64,000 bases of DNA from UBA6244 sp041582875 (GCA_041582875.1 JBFHGX010000004.1:4679-68678); one strand, 5' to 3'; counted from the first letter of the stretch, positions 17,310 to 26,762 are shown. Made by a program: numbers and translations. Notes: a model not told the origin generated them from the letters alone.

Positions 17310-20300
17310 ATGTCGAAAAAATATACCGAATACAACCAGCTTAACTTGCCTCAATTGGCTGAGGAGGTTAGGGCTTTTTGGGATGCAAACCATATCTTCG
17401 AAAAAAGCTTATCCAATCGGGAGGCAAACAACCACTATGTATTTTACGAAGGTCCTCCATCTGCCAATGGCGTGCCTGGAATCCATCATGTTATGGCCCG
17501 AACCATCAAAGATTTGTTTTGTCGTTACCAAACCCTGAAAGGAAAATACGTACAACGCAAAGCAGGTTGGGATACTCACGGGTTGCCCGTTGAAATTAGT
17601 GTAGAAAAAACCTTGGGCATCACCAAAGAAGATATCGGCAAAAAAATCAGCGTAGAGGATTACAACAAAGCCTGCCGAAAAGAGGTGCTGAAATACAAAG
17701 ACTTATGGGACGACCTTACCAAACGCATTGGTTACTGGGTCGATCTGGACAACCCTTACATCACCTTCGATAATAAATATATCGAGTCGGTTTGGTATCT
17801 ACTAAAACAATTGCACGAAAAAGACCTGATGTACAAAGGATACACCATACAACCCTATTCACCAGCTGCTGGAACCGGACTCAGTACCCACGAGCTCAAT
17901 CAACCAGGTTGCTATCGCGATGTGAGCGATACCACCATTGTGGCTCAATTTAAGGTTATCCGCAAAAGCGCTTCCGAAAAATTGTTCGATCAGGTGGAAG
18001 GTGATTTGTATTTTATTGCCTGGACAACCACACCCTGGACACTTCCTTCAAACACAGCTTTGGCTGTTGGCGATAACATCGATTATGTAAAGATTGCTAC
18101 TTTTAATCCGTATACAGGAAGTCCTATAACGGTTATCCTGGCCAAAGAAAGAATGTCAGCCTACTTTAATCCTCAAAATGCAGCACTTGATTTCGAGGAA
18201 TACAAAACCGGAGATAAAAAAGTCCCCTTTAAGGTTTTGGGCGAATACAAAGGTTTTGAACTCACGGGAACTTCCTATGAGCAACTTTTTCCCTGGATTA
18301 AACCCAATGGCAAAGCCTTTGAGATTATCCCGGGTGATTTTGTAACTACAGAAGATGGTACCGGAATAGTTCACATCGCACCAACTTTTGGTGCCGATGA
18401 CGATCGTGTGGCCAAGGCTACTGGAATTGAACCCCTCATATTAATTGACATCAACGGTGAACGCCGTCCGATGGTTGATTTAACAGGTAGGTTTTATACA
18501 CCTGAAGCCCTTGATACGGAATTTGTAAAACAATTTGTGGATGTGCAACAGTACAGCGAATATGCCGGGCGTTTTGTTAAAAACGACTACGACGAATCGC
18601 TCGGAAAAGATGACACTACACTAGATGTGGATTTAGCGGTTAAGTTGAAAAAAGAAAACTTGGCTTTCCGCATCGAAAAACATGTGCACAGCTACCCCCA
18701 TTGCTGGCGTACCGACAAACCAATTTTATATTACCCACTTGACAGCTGGTTTGTAAAAACGACCAGCTTGAAAGACCGAATGATCAGCCTTAACAAAACC
18801 ATTCAGTGGAAACCCAAATCTACCGGCGAAGGTCGTTTTGGTAACTGGCTCGAAAATCTGCAGGACTGGAACCTGAGTCGCTCACGTTTCTGGGGTGTTC
18901 CTCTACCTATCTGGGTTACCGAAGACCGCACTGAGAAAATTGCATTGGGTTCAGCTGCTGAACTTAAAGCAGAAATTGAAAAATCGGTTGCAGCGGGCAT
19001 AATGACCGAAAACCCCATGGCGGATTTCGAACCCGGAAATATGTCAAAAGAAAACTATGAAACTTTTGATTTTCACCGTCCGTATGTTGATAATATTGTA
19101 TTGGTTTCCGAAACCGGACAAAAAATGTTTCGCGAAAGCAGCCTGATCGATGTTTGGTTCGACTCAGGTGCTATGCCTTATGCCCAATACCACTATCCTT
19201 TTGAAAACAAGGAATTTTTTGAGAATAATTTCCCGGCAGACTTCATCGCTGAAGGGGTAGACCAAACCAGAGGGTGGTTTTTTACCTTACACGCCATTGC
19301 CACCATGCTATTCGACTCAGTAGCATATAAAAATGTAGTGTCCAACGGATTGGTGCTCGATAAAAACGGCAACAAAATGTCCAAACGATTGGGCAACGCA
19401 GTTGATCCTTTTACAACCATCAATCAATATGGCCCTGACGCTACGCGTTGGTATATGATCACAAATTCTCAACCATGGGACAATCTGCGCTTCGACCTAG
19501 CCGGAATTGATGAAGTACGACGCAAATTTTTTGGAACCCTATACAATACCTACAACTTTTTTGCCTTGTACGCCAACATCGATGGATTTACCTACAGCGA
19601 AGAGGAAATCCCCTTAACTGACCGCAGTGAGCTTGACCGTTGGATATTATCGGAACTTAACTCCCTCATATTAAACGTTGACGAATCATTGGCCAGCTAC
19701 GAACCCACCAAAGCTGGGCGTGCCATTCAGGATTTTGTAACTGAGCACTTAAGCAATTGGTATGTGAGATTGTCGCGTCGCCGTTTCTGGAAAGGTAGTT
19801 ACACCAAAGACAAAATTGAAGCTTACCAAACTTTATATAAAGTACTGGAAGTGGTGGCTCAGCTGAGTGCTCCTATTGCGCCTTTCTTTGCCGACAAGCT
19901 GTTCATGGACTTGAATAACGTATCGGGAAGATTTGATTTGGAGTCGGTGCACCTCTCTGATTTCCCTGTAGCTCATATGGAGGCCATCGACAAGGATTTG
20001 GAAGAACGCATGCAATTGGCTCAGCAAATTTCGAGCATGGTTTTGTCGTTGCGGAAAAAAACCAATCTGCGTGTTCGTCAGCCATTGGCAAAAATTATGA
20101 TTCCGGTGTTGAACGAAAAATTCAAAAATCAGGTTCAAGCCATTGAGGCATTAATCTTATCGGAAGTTAATGTGAAAGAGATTGAATACCTTCCGGAAGA
20201 CTCTGATGTATTGGTAAAAAAAATAAAGGCTAATTTCAAAGCCCTTGGACCAAAGTTTGGAAAATTGATGAAAGCTCTGGCGGTCCAAATACAACAGTTA

Positions 20301-20741
20301 GATCAGGACGGCATCAAAAAGCTCGAATTGGAAGGTAAAATCGACTTAACTGTGAATGGACAATTGTTATCTATTACTACCGATGATGTGGAAATAGTAA
20401 CAGAAGACATTCCTGGCTGGAGTGTTGTTACAGAGGGAAATGTTACCGTAGCACTTGACATTACCATAAGTCCAGATCTACAGAACGAAGGCCTTGCACG
20501 TGAGCTGGTTAACAGGGTTCAAAACCTGAGGAAAGAAAAAGGATTTGAAGTAACCGATCGCATTGTTTTAAAAGTGGCAAATAGTGAACATACTGACAAC
20601 GCATTTTGCGCGTTTGAAGAATATATTTGCTCAGAAACTTTGGCTACGTTGCAGTTTACAGCATCCGGCGAAAACCAGAATTTGAGCGAAGTTGAATTAA
20701 TTGACGGAATAATGACAGCATTTGACATAGATAAGGAATAA
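17310..20741 (+). CDS. ileS: Isoleucyl-tRNA synthetase
   Basis: This class I synthetase charges tRNA-Ile in the cytoplasm. At 1143 residues it has the size of the eukaryote-like IleRS type that Bacteroidota use. The HIGH region reads PPSANGVPGIHH (residues 50-60), and the KMSKS loop reads NKMSKRLGNAVDP near residue 689. The CP1 editing domain is present (FIAWTTTPWTLPSNTALAV, and DDRVAKATG for the editing site), as is the WFDSGAMPYAQYHYPF segment. The anticodon-binding and C-terminal junction domains follow from about 760. The zinc-free C-terminus fits this type. The DksA-like gene and lspA follow on the same strand. Confidence 0.98.
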   Translation: MSKKYTEYNQLNLPQLAEEVRAFWDANHIFEKSLSNREANNHYVFYEGPPSANGVPGIHHVMARTIKDLFCRYQTLKGKYVQRKAGWDTHGLPVEISVEKTLGITKEDIGKKISVEDYNKACRKEVLKYKDLWDDLTKRIGYWVDLDNPYITFDNKYIESVWYLLKQLHEKDLMYKGYTIQPYSPAAGTGLSTHELNQPGCYRDVSDTTIVAQFKVIRKSASEKLFDQVEGDLYFIAWTTTPWTLPSNTALAVGDNIDYVKIATFNPYTGSPITVILAKERMSAYFNPQNAALDFEEYKTGDKKVPFKVLGEYKGFELTGTSYEQLFPWIKPNGKAFEIIPGDFVTTEDGTGIVHIAPTFGADDDRVAKATGIEPLILIDINGERRPMVDLTGRFYTPEALDTEFVKQFVDVQQYSEYAGRFVKNDYDESLGKDDTTLDVDLAVKLKKENLAFRIEKHVHSYPHCWRTDKPILYYPLDSWFVKTTSLKDRMISLNKTIQWKPKSTGEGRFGNWLENLQDWNLSRSRFWGVPLPIWVTEDRTEKIALGSAAELKAEIEKSVAAGIMTENPMADFEPGNMSKENYETFDFHRPYVDNIVLVSETGQKMFRESSLIDVWFDSGAMPYAQYHYPFENKEFFENNFPADFIAEGVDQTRGWFFTLHAIATMLFDSVAYKNVVSNGLVLDKNGNKMSKRLGNAVDPFTTINQYGPDATRWYMITNSQPWDNLRFDLAGIDEVRRKFFGTLYNTYNFFALYANIDGFTYSEEEIPLTDRSELDRWILSELNSLILNVDESLASYEPTKAGRAIQDFVTEHLSNWYVRLSRRRFWKGSYTKDKIEAYQTLYKVLEVVAQLSAPIAPFFADKLFMDLNNVSGRFDLESVHLSDFPVAHMEAIDKDLEERMQLAQQISSMVLSLRKKTNLRVRQPLAKIMIPVLNEKFKNQVQAIEALILSEVNVKEIEYLPEDSDVLVKKIKANFKALGPKFGKLMKALAVQIQQLDQDGIKKLELEGKIDLTVNGQLLSITTDDVEIVTEDIPGWSVVTEGNVTVALDITISPDLQNEGLARELVNRVQNLRKEKGFEVTDRIVLKVANSEHTDNAFCAFEEYICSETLATLQFTASGENQNLSEVELIDGIMTAFDIDKE

Positions 20742-20834
20742 ATCAAAATATTTGCTATCTTTACTCGCCAAAATAGAATTGCTCCCCATAAAATGGGGGA
20801 AATTCTGCGTTATGATGGATTAAAACCGAAGGAT

Positions 20835-21251
20835 ATGAACGAAAAGATGACAGAAGAAAAGAAAAAAACCAGATATTCGGATGAAGAGCTGGAGGAATTC
20901 AGAGAAATAATTCTGAGAAAATTAAACAACGCCAAAGAAGACCTTGTTTTGTTGACAGAAGCATATAGCAATCAAAGTGATCACGACATCAATGACACTT
21001 CACCGACTTTCAAGGTATTGGAGGAAGGTCAACAAGTGTTATCAAAAGAAGAAAACAGCCGTTTGGCCGCTCGTCAAGAAAGGTTTATTTCTAACCTTGA
21101 AAACGCTTTGATTCGCATTGACAACAAATCATACGGTATATGTCGAGCTACTGGAAATCTAATCAGCAAGGAACGTCTGCGTGCCGTGCCTCATGCAACC
21201 TTAAGCATTGATGCCAAAAATAAACAGGCTTCCAATGATCCTATCAATTAG
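20835..21251 (+). CDS. TraR/DksA-family protein lacking zinc ligands
   Basis: The 138-residue protein has a coiled-coil N-terminal half (EELEEFREIILRKLNNAKEDL) and the C-terminal YGICRATGNLISKERLRAVPHAT motif of the DksA/TraR family. DksA uses four cysteines for zinc; here only one cysteine remains, as is usual in Bacteroidota, so the fold must be held without zinc. DksA proteins enter the RNA polymerase secondary channel and modulate promoters with ppGpp; that role is inferred. The frame is open from 20793, but the family start fits ATG 20835 (MNEKMTEEKK), with ATG 20847 as an alternative. It lies between ileS and lspA and is probably co-transcribed with them. Confidence 0.85.
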   Translation: MNEKMTEEKKKTRYSDEELEEFREIILRKLNNAKEDLVLLTEAYSNQSDHDINDTSPTFKVLEEGQQVLSKEENSRLAARQERFISNLENALIRIDNKSYGICRATGNLISKERLRAVPHATLSIDAKNKQASNDPIN

Positions 21252-21280
21252 TAGGAAGGTTATAAAACTACCCATTTGAT

Positions 21281-21895
21281 TTGAAAAAAGCAGCCTTTAT
21301 TATCTTTATTGTTCTGATTCTTGATCAGGCCTTAAAGTTTTGGATAAAACTCAACATGACCCTGGGGGAAGAAATTCCTATGATAGGGTCATGGTTTAAC
21401 TTATATTTTACCGAGAACAACGGCATGGCCTTTGGTATGCAGTTCGGAGGTGAATGGGGCAAACTTGCATTGAGTGTTTTCAGAATTCTCGCCGTTATCG
21501 CTATTGGTATTTATTTGATTATTATTTCGAAGAAAAAAAATCACGGAGGGCTTGTATTTAGTCTGGCCATGATATTTGCAGGAGCTTTAGGCAACATCAT
21601 CGACAGTGCTGTTTATGGGTTAATCTTTACCCAAAGTTCATATCACACGGTGGCTACCTTTGCGAGTGAAGGTCAGGGATACGCCTCCTTTTTACATGGG
21701 CGTGTTGTTGACATGTTCTATTTTCCCATTGTGAACCTGGTTCAGGCAGATGTGCCTTCATGGGTGCCTTCATGGGTGTTTAGTGGTGATGGACGTTTTA
21801 TTTTTTTTCGACCCATTTTTAACGTAGCCGATTCGGCTATATCCATTGGTGTTTTTTGGCTATTGCTTTTTGAGCGCAAAAAGCTGGTGCTTTAA
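21281..21895 (+). CDS. lspA: Lipoprotein signal peptidase (signal peptidase II)
   Basis: LspA cuts the signal peptide from diacylglyceryl-modified prolipoproteins in the inner membrane. The 204-residue protein has four membrane segments and both catalytic aspartates: Asp108 in GALGNIIDSAVYG and Asp144 in HGRVVDMFYFPI. The N-terminal LILDQALKFWI is the conserved first block. No ATG fits; translation probably starts at a TTG (21281), which keeps the whole first helix. The 3' end overlaps the convergent radical SAM gene so that the two stop codons share two bases. Its neighbours ileS and the DksA-like gene are on the same strand 5' of it. Confidence 0.95.
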   Translation: MKKAAFIIFIVLILDQALKFWIKLNMTLGEEIPMIGSWFNLYFTENNGMAFGMQFGGEWGKLALSVFRILAVIAIGIYLIIISKKKNHGGLVFSLAMIFAGALGNIIDSAVYGLIFTQSSYHTVATFASEGQGYASFLHGRVVDMFYFPIVNLVQADVPSWVPSWVFSGDGRFIFFRPIFNVADSAISIGVFWLLLFERKKLVL

Positions 21896-22902
21896 TCAGA
21901 AACTTTCACCCGCACCTCGCGACCATTCAATAAACTACTTTCAATAAATATAACCGATTTTACTTTCTTTAATAACTCGTTTCGGTTTTGCCCAGCAAAA
22001 CCTATGGCATAGTTTTTCTGCCCAACAGGGATTTCGAGTACTACATGTTGTTCATGGAGCTCACTCACCAGTGGTAATAAATTTCTGAGCCAGATAGCAG
22101 ATAAAACCAACTCCTTAAACTGAGGATGGTACGGACCGGCAATCAAATCCTTACCCTTTTCCAACCCCTCGGAAGGATGCAATCCCGTACGGATAACCTT
22201 TACACCACCCTGTTCAAAAACAGGCAAAAGTTGAGACACCCATTCAACGGCCGTTTTTAAAGTTAATGCAACAAATTTACCTTTTGTATACCACTGATGC
22301 AATGCAGTATCTTTAATTACTAAGGTTGGATAAATACGGGTACAATCCGCTCCCAAATTCACAATCTTTTGGGCAGTCATCAAAGAGCTTTCAAGCGAAT
22401 CGCCAGGCAACCCTACCATCATTTGAAGACCAAGCTTAAAACCTCGGCCTAAAATTAATCGGGAAGCATCCTCCACTTGTTTAGAGGTATGACCACGTTG
22501 TGATTTCTTCAAAACTTCATCATCCATCGACTGTGCACCAAGCTCAATAGTGGTGACCCGATATTGTTCCAATAAATCAAGGATTTCTGCGTTAATATAG
22601 TCAGGACGAGTACTTAACCTAATACCCTGAATGGCGCCTGAATGTAAGTAAGGTTGCACCAATTTAAGGTACGCTTCTTGCTCCTGAAGTGGAATTCCGG
22701 TAAAATTGCCACCAAAAAAAGCAATATCGACAATCCTGTCTTTTTGCTTAAAAGAAGCCAAATGGTCGTTAACAATTTTTATGACTTCTGGATGAGTTGG
22801 AATTGAAATATGACCACTAATTTTGCGTTGATTACAAAATACACATTGAAAGGGGCAAGCCAGCTCGGGAATAAAAATCGGTATGGTATAATATTTGCTC
22901 AT
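21892..22902 (-). CDS. Radical SAM protein, Elp3-like N-terminal type
   Basis: The 336-residue protein has the radical SAM cluster motif CxxxCxxC at C16, C20 and C23 (ACPFQCVFCNQ), followed by FFGGNFTGIP, the glycine-rich SAM-binding strand. STRPDYI, ELGAQSMDDEVLKKSQRGHT and MVGLPGDSLESSL resemble the Elp3/YhcC radical SAM core. There is no acetyltransferase domain as in full Elp3; the C-terminal third is short and unassigned. It probably modifies tRNA or another cytoplasmic substrate, but the reaction cannot be read from the sequence. It converges on lspA and diverges from the next envelope gene. Confidence 0.88.
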   Translation of the reverse strand: MSKYYTIPIFIPELACPFQCVFCNQRKISGHISIPTHPEVIKIVNDHLASFKQKDRIVDIAFFGGNFTGIPLQEQEAYLKLVQPYLHSGAIQGIRLSTRPDYINAEILDLLEQYRVTTIELGAQSMDDEVLKKSQRGHTSKQVEDASRLILGRGFKLGLQMMVGLPGDSLESSLMTAQKIVNLGADCTRIYPTLVIKDTALHQWYTKGKFVALTLKTAVEWVSQLLPVFEQGGVKVIRTGLHPSEGLEKGKDLIAGPYHPQFKELVLSAIWLRNLLPLVSELHEQHVVLEIPVGQKNYAIGFAGQNRNELLKKVKSVIFIESSLLNGREVRVKVSD

Positions 22903-22939
22903 GAATATAAATCAACAAAGTTTCGCGTTAATTTTTAAA

Positions 22940-22947
22940 TATTTTTG
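22940..22947 (+). promoter_or_regulatory. -7 box for the coiled-coil lipoprotein gene
   Basis: TATTTTTG is a perfect match to TAnnTTTG, 48 bases upstream of the ATG at 22996. It also shows that the open frame starting at 22945 begins inside the promoter. Confidence 0.45.
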
Positions 22948-22995
22948 CAAGGTAATAAATCACAAAAGTACTTCACTAAAACCACAATCAATCAC

Positions 22996-23658
22996 ATGAA
23001 CCAATTAATTAAAAAAACATCAGGGCTTTTGTTAATCGCTTTGATGAGTTTACTGATCGTCGGCGGTTCAACCTCTTGTACAAGCAAAAAAAAGCTTGCC
23101 CGTCAACAAGCAGCAGCTGAATATGCAGCCAAAGTAGAACAGGCTAAAACTGACCTAAACGCGATCATTGATGGCACTTCTTCTTGGACACTTGATGAGC
23201 AAGATAAACGCATGGAGGTAATTAAATCATACAACATCGATGACCCTGCGGTCATTGATTTACTGGAAAAAGCGGAATCAACCGTGGCTAGTAAGCGTGC
23301 TGAACTTGAACGTAAAAGAGAAGAAGAACGACTGCGTAAAGCAGAAGAAGAACGGCTTGCGGCTGAAGCATCTAAATATGCTCCCATCGAAAACAGCCTT
23401 GATGCTGTTGCCAACGCCAACAGTGTTGACATGGCCAATGCCAAAATATCACAAACCCTTCAACAGTATGCTACTCCTGATGTTCCTGTATTAATCATCA
23501 TCAGTCAGGCAGGTGGGTTTAACGACTACGATCGTCCTTCAACCATCTCTATGTTCCTAAATTACCTGAAGGATAAAAAGAAAAACGCCTTCCGTGTTGA
23601 AAGCGTAAAATATAACAACCAAGGTAAAATTACAGAACTCGAACTCATTAAAAAATAG
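22996..23658 (+). CDS. Putative coiled-coil envelope lipoprotein
   Basis: The 220-residue product has a signal sequence with lipobox-like GGSTSC (Cys about 31), then a highly charged coiled coil rich in E, K and R (about residues 85-125, with ERKREEERLRKAEEERL), and a C-terminal globular part (VPVLIIISQAGGFNDYDRPSTISMFLNYLKD). That part resembles the end of small envelope proteins encoded with nucleoporin-like or tetratricopeptide proteins, but I do not recognise the family. The ATG at 22996 is preferred to the 22945 frame start because of the upstream -7 box. The following gene starts six bases after its stop, so the two very probably act together. Confidence 0.75.
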   Translation: MNQLIKKTSGLLLIALMSLLIVGGSTSCTSKKKLARQQAAAEYAAKVEQAKTDLNAIIDGTSSWTLDEQDKRMEVIKSYNIDDPAVIDLLEKAESTVASKRAELERKREEERLRKAEEERLAAEASKYAPIENSLDAVANANSVDMANAKISQTLQQYATPDVPVLIIISQAGGFNDYDRPSTISMFLNYLKDKKKNAFRVESVKYNNQGKITELELIKK

Positions 23659-23664
23659 ATCCCA

Positions 23665-24237
23665 ATGAAAAAGCTCACCATATTATTCTCCTTTATTATG
23701 GCCATGGGATTTTCCTCTGCCATAGCACAAGAACTCAGTCCTGAACGTAAATTGGCCATCGATAGCCTTGCCTTGGAAAAAGTACGCGACTTAAGTAAAT
23801 ATATCAGCATTATTGGTGATAAAGAAACTCCTTGGAGTGAAGCCAATCGGGTAATCGACCGCGCTGAAGAGTTGTTTATGCAGGGCAGCGAAATGGGTGT
23901 TTCGTCCCTTACTAAACAAGAAATTAACTACTATACCGTTCGAAAATATTTTGAACGTTTGATGCGTCTCAACTACAACAAGGTAGATATTGAATGGTAT
24001 AATATTGAATATGTAAGCGATTTACAGCGTCAACCCGATGGAACATATGTAGGTGTTATCACCATATTCCAAAAATTCAGTGGATACGATGCGGAAGGTC
24101 GTCTTGTTTATCAAGATACGACCAAAAAAGATATCACGGTATACGTCACCCGAAAAGAAACTCAAATAGGTGGTCGTTTGATTGGTTTTTGGGATGTGTT
24201 ACTGGGAGATATCCGCGTGAAAGAAACAGCAAAATAG
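23665..24237 (+). CDS. Secreted protein of unknown function
   Basis: The 190-residue product has a clear Sec signal peptide ending in SSAIAQ (cut near residue 22) and no lipobox, so it is probably periplasmic. The mature part has a helical N-terminal half (ALEKVRDLSKYISIIGDKETPWSEANRVIDRAEELF) and a beta-rich C-terminal half (QPDGTYVGVITIFQKFSGYD, KDITVYVTRK). I do not recognise the family. It lies six bases after the coiled-coil lipoprotein gene and is closed by a strong terminator, so the pair forms a two-gene unit for an envelope function. Confidence 0.75.
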   Translation: MKKLTILFSFIMAMGFSSAIAQELSPERKLAIDSLALEKVRDLSKYISIIGDKETPWSEANRVIDRAEELFMQGSEMGVSSLTKQEINYYTVRKYFERLMRLNYNKVDIEWYNIEYVSDLQRQPDGTYVGVITIFQKFSGYDAEGRLVYQDTTKKDITVYVTRKETQIGGRLIGFWDVLLGDIRVKETAK

Positions 24238-24257
24238 TTGATTCACATAAACATATT

Positions 24258-24293
24258 AAAAAAGGGATGTTCCAAATGGAACATCCCTTTTTT
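24258..24293 (+). terminator. Strong Rho-independent terminator
   Basis: A perfect 16-bp inverted repeat (24258-24273 with 24278-24293) around the loop AAAT has a GGGATGTTCC core, with A- and T-runs at its ends. It lies 20 bases after the secreted-protein stop and can end transcription in both directions, also serving the convergent cytochrome peroxidase gene. Confidence 0.9.
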
Positions 24294-24320
24294 AATTGCA
24301 ATGCTTTGAATTGCTGAAGG

Positions 24321-25382
24321 TCAATTGGCAACAGGTGCCTGCTTAACTTCTTCAGGAACATCTCCCGAAAGAGCAGTAAAAAACGAAGCCATTTCATCCA
24401 CCTGCTCATCGGACAGGTCTTTACTCAACTGCAACTTACCCATAATTTTAATGGATTCCTTTAAATCAGCAATTCCCCCATTATGAAAATAGGGAGCCGT
24501 TTTTTCCACATTGCGTAATCCTGGCACAAAAAACATCCCTTTGTCTGCTTCATTTTTGGTTTCTTCAAATTTACCGTGGTCATCAAGCTGAGCATTAATA
24601 ACTTCATGGTAATCACCAAACAAACCAAACTTTTGCATCATATTTCCACCAAGCAAAGGCCCCATATGACAAGCAATACATCCTTGATCGATAAAGGTTT
24701 TAAGTCCCTGACGTTCAGGTGGATTTAAAGCCATTATATTCCCGCCAAGGTATTCATCAAATCGTGAAGGAGTAATAAGGATGCGCTCAAAAGCACCAAT
24801 GGCTTTGCGCATGTTAGCATAAGTGATGGGGTTAGCGTCTTCAGGAAAAGCCTCAGCAAACATTTTTTGATACATGGGCACTTCCTCCAAACGAGCTACC
24901 ACTTCTTGTTCAGAAGCCATGCCCATTTCCGCAGGATTTAAAACCGGCCCACCAGCCTGTTCTTCCACATCTTTATTTCGGCCATCCCAAAACTGAGCCG
25001 TGCGAAAAGCTGCATTGAAAGTAGTAGGCGAATTACGGGTTCCCGGAATGCCATTGTCACCAGGCGAAGTGGGTAAATTATCGACACCGGCTGTAGCCAG
25101 GTTATGACAGGTATTGCAACTTTGCGTTCCTTCTTTTGACAAACGATTGTCGAAATACAGCTGTTTACCCAACTGAACCTTAACTTCAGTAATCAGATTC
25201 TCAGGATTTATTGCTTCTGTGGGCAATGGTTTAAAAAACAGCTGTGCCTGAGCAAGTAAATCCTTGTCCTGTTGAGTAACAACCACCTCTTCAGAGGCTT
25301 TTTGTGTAGCTTGTTGGCTATTTTGTTGGCAGGCGTTCAGAATAAAAGCCGCCATAACCAAAGAAATTAAATACTTTTTCAT
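24321..25382 (-). CDS. Di-heme cytochrome c peroxidase lipoprotein
   Basis: The 353-residue protein has a lipobox (FILNAC, Cys18) and two heme c attachment sites, CNTCH (C89, C92, H93) and CIACH (C235, C238, H239), the layout of bacterial di-heme peroxidases of the CcpA/MauG group. QLYFDNRLS, GTRNSPTTFNAAF, FWDGRNKDVEEQA and PYFHNGG are family blocks. It should reduce hydrogen peroxide in the periplasm with electrons from cytochromes. The open frame reaches 25412, but the lipoprotein signal begins at the ATG at 25382. It is divergent from the DAHP synthase gene. Confidence 0.94.
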   Translation of the reverse strand: MKKYLISLVMAAFILNACQQNSQQATQKASEEVVVTQQDKDLLAQAQLFFKPLPTEAINPENLITEVKVQLGKQLYFDNRLSKEGTQSCNTCHNLATAGVDNLPTSPGDNGIPGTRNSPTTFNAAFRTAQFWDGRNKDVEEQAGGPVLNPAEMGMASEQEVVARLEEVPMYQKMFAEAFPEDANPITYANMRKAIGAFERILITPSRFDEYLGGNIMALNPPERQGLKTFIDQGCIACHMGPLLGGNMMQKFGLFGDYHEVINAQLDDHGKFEETKNEADKGMFFVPGLRNVEKTAPYFHNGGIADLKESIKIMGKLQLSKDLSDEQVDEMASFFTALSGDVPEEVKQAPVAN

Positions 25383-25522
25383 TTTGAGATAGTTTCCTTC
25401 AAAATTAATCATTTTTTGATTTAACGCTATGATTTTATGCAGGCTTTACTATCTAATCTTGCTATCTATAAACCATTTACAATTAGCACTACCGGATATA
25501 TGGCGCTCTACATCGGCTCCCG

Positions 25523-25551
25523 TTGTACACCACAAAAATTAGCTATTTTTG
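25523..25551 (+). promoter_or_regulatory. Promoter of the DAHP synthase gene, next to the start codon
   Basis: TTG (25523-25525), an 18-base spacer and a perfect TATTTTTG (25544-25551) end only four bases before the ATG at 25556. The transcript probably begins at or next to the start codon, i.e. it is leaderless or nearly so. Confidence 0.7.
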
Positions 25552-25555
25552 CGCC

Positions 25556-26656
25556 ATGAGCATCAACTTACTTCCGACCCCGCTGACCCAATGGCTAAAC
25601 ACCGATGGCAAACCGCTGATAATTGCAGGCCCATGCAGTGCTGAAAGCGAATTTCAAATGCTAAGAACAGCTCGTTCCATTGCTCAAAATAGTAAGGTTC
25701 AGGTATTTCGTGCCGGATTATGGAAACCCAGAACCCGTCCGGGAGAATTTAGTGGAATTGGTGAAAAAGGATTGCCTTGGTTAACGCAAATTAAAAAAGA
25801 AACCGGATTAAAAACAGCTGTTGAAGTAGCAGACGCTTCTCATGTAGAATTGGCCTTAAAACATGATGTGGACATACTCTGGTTGGGTGCACGTACGGTG
25901 GTCAATCCTTTTTCGGTACAAGCCATCGCTGATGCCTTACGTGGAGTGGATATTCCTGTGATGGTAAAAAACCCCATTTCTCCTGATTTAAAACTCTGGC
26001 TGGGAGCCATCGAACGTATCCATGCCATGGGGATTCATAAAATAATAGCCATTCACCGTGGATTTCATTATTTTGAGAAATCAATTTACAGAAATGCTCC
26101 CATGTGGGAAATCCCTATTGAATTAAAAAGATTAATACCGGATCTGCCCATTATTGTTGACCCCAGTCATATTTGTGGTCGCCGCGACTTGCTTCAGTCC
26201 ATCGCTCAAAAAGCGCTTGATTTGGAAATGGACGGACTCATGATCGAAAGTCACTTCGATCCCGACAAGGCCTTAACAGATGCAGCACAACAAATTACGC
26301 CTTCCGATTTAGAAATTCTCATTCAGCAGTTGGTCATCCGCGAAAAACGTGGAGACATTAATTTCCAGAATAAACTAGAAGAACTTCGTACTGAGATAGA
26401 TAAACTGGATGGAGAAATGTTACAAATTTTAGCTAAACGGATGGAAATCATCGATGAAATTGGTGAATACAAAAACCAAAACGACATCACTATCCTACAA
26501 ATGAAACGATGGGCTGGAATTATCGAAGATCGATTGGCCATTGGAACCCATTTAGGCCTTGAAGAGAATTTCCTACGAAATTTACTCAGCCTGATGCACG
26601 AGGAATCCATTAGAAAACAAACCGTTATTTTTAACGGAAAACATAGGGATAGCTAA
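25556..26656 (+). CDS. Bifunctional DAHP synthase / chorismate mutase
   Basis: Residues 1-260 form a type I DAHP synthase (condenses phosphoenolpyruvate and erythrose 4-phosphate, first shikimate step): IIAGPCSAES, FRAGLWKPRTRPGEFSG, WLGARTVVNPF, VMVKNPISPD, HRGF and VDPSHICGRRD carry the substrate and metal residues. Residues about 278-366 are an AroQ-type chorismate mutase (LEELRTEIDKLDGEMLQILAKRMEIIDEIGEYK...). The synthase-then-mutase order is the usual Bacteroidota arrangement; the mutase domain may also give feedback control by prephenate. The start at 25556 follows from the adjoining promoter. At 366 residues the length is normal. Confidence 0.95.
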   Translation: MSINLLPTPLTQWLNTDGKPLIIAGPCSAESEFQMLRTARSIAQNSKVQVFRAGLWKPRTRPGEFSGIGEKGLPWLTQIKKETGLKTAVEVADASHVELALKHDVDILWLGARTVVNPFSVQAIADALRGVDIPVMVKNPISPDLKLWLGAIERIHAMGIHKIIAIHRGFHYFEKSIYRNAPMWEIPIELKRLIPDLPIIVDPSHICGRRDLLQSIAQKALDLEMDGLMIESHFDPDKALTDAAQQITPSDLEILIQQLVIREKRGDINFQNKLEELRTEIDKLDGEMLQILAKRMEIIDEIGEYKNQNDITILQMKRWAGIIEDRLAIGTHLGLEENFLRNLLSLMHEESIRKQTVIFNGKHRDS

Positions 26657-26745
26657 AAGTGCCTTAAGTACTTGAAAGTAAAAGTTCGCGTACATTTTCT
26701 GTCTTCAAACTTCAGACTTCCAACTTTAGTTCACTTTAGGCACTT
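26657..26745. repeat. Intergenic imperfect inverted-repeat element
   Basis: The gap between the DAHP synthase and manA genes is bounded by inverted 12-base arms (26657-26668 and 26734-26745) that match at 11 of 12 positions. Inside are degenerate short units of the type CTTCAAACTTC / GACTTCCAACTTT. No open frame is present. It resembles the small dispersed intergenic repeats common in Bacteroidota rather than a standard terminator. Confidence 0.45.
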
Positions 26746-26762
26746 CCCTAAAGGGTTTTCAC

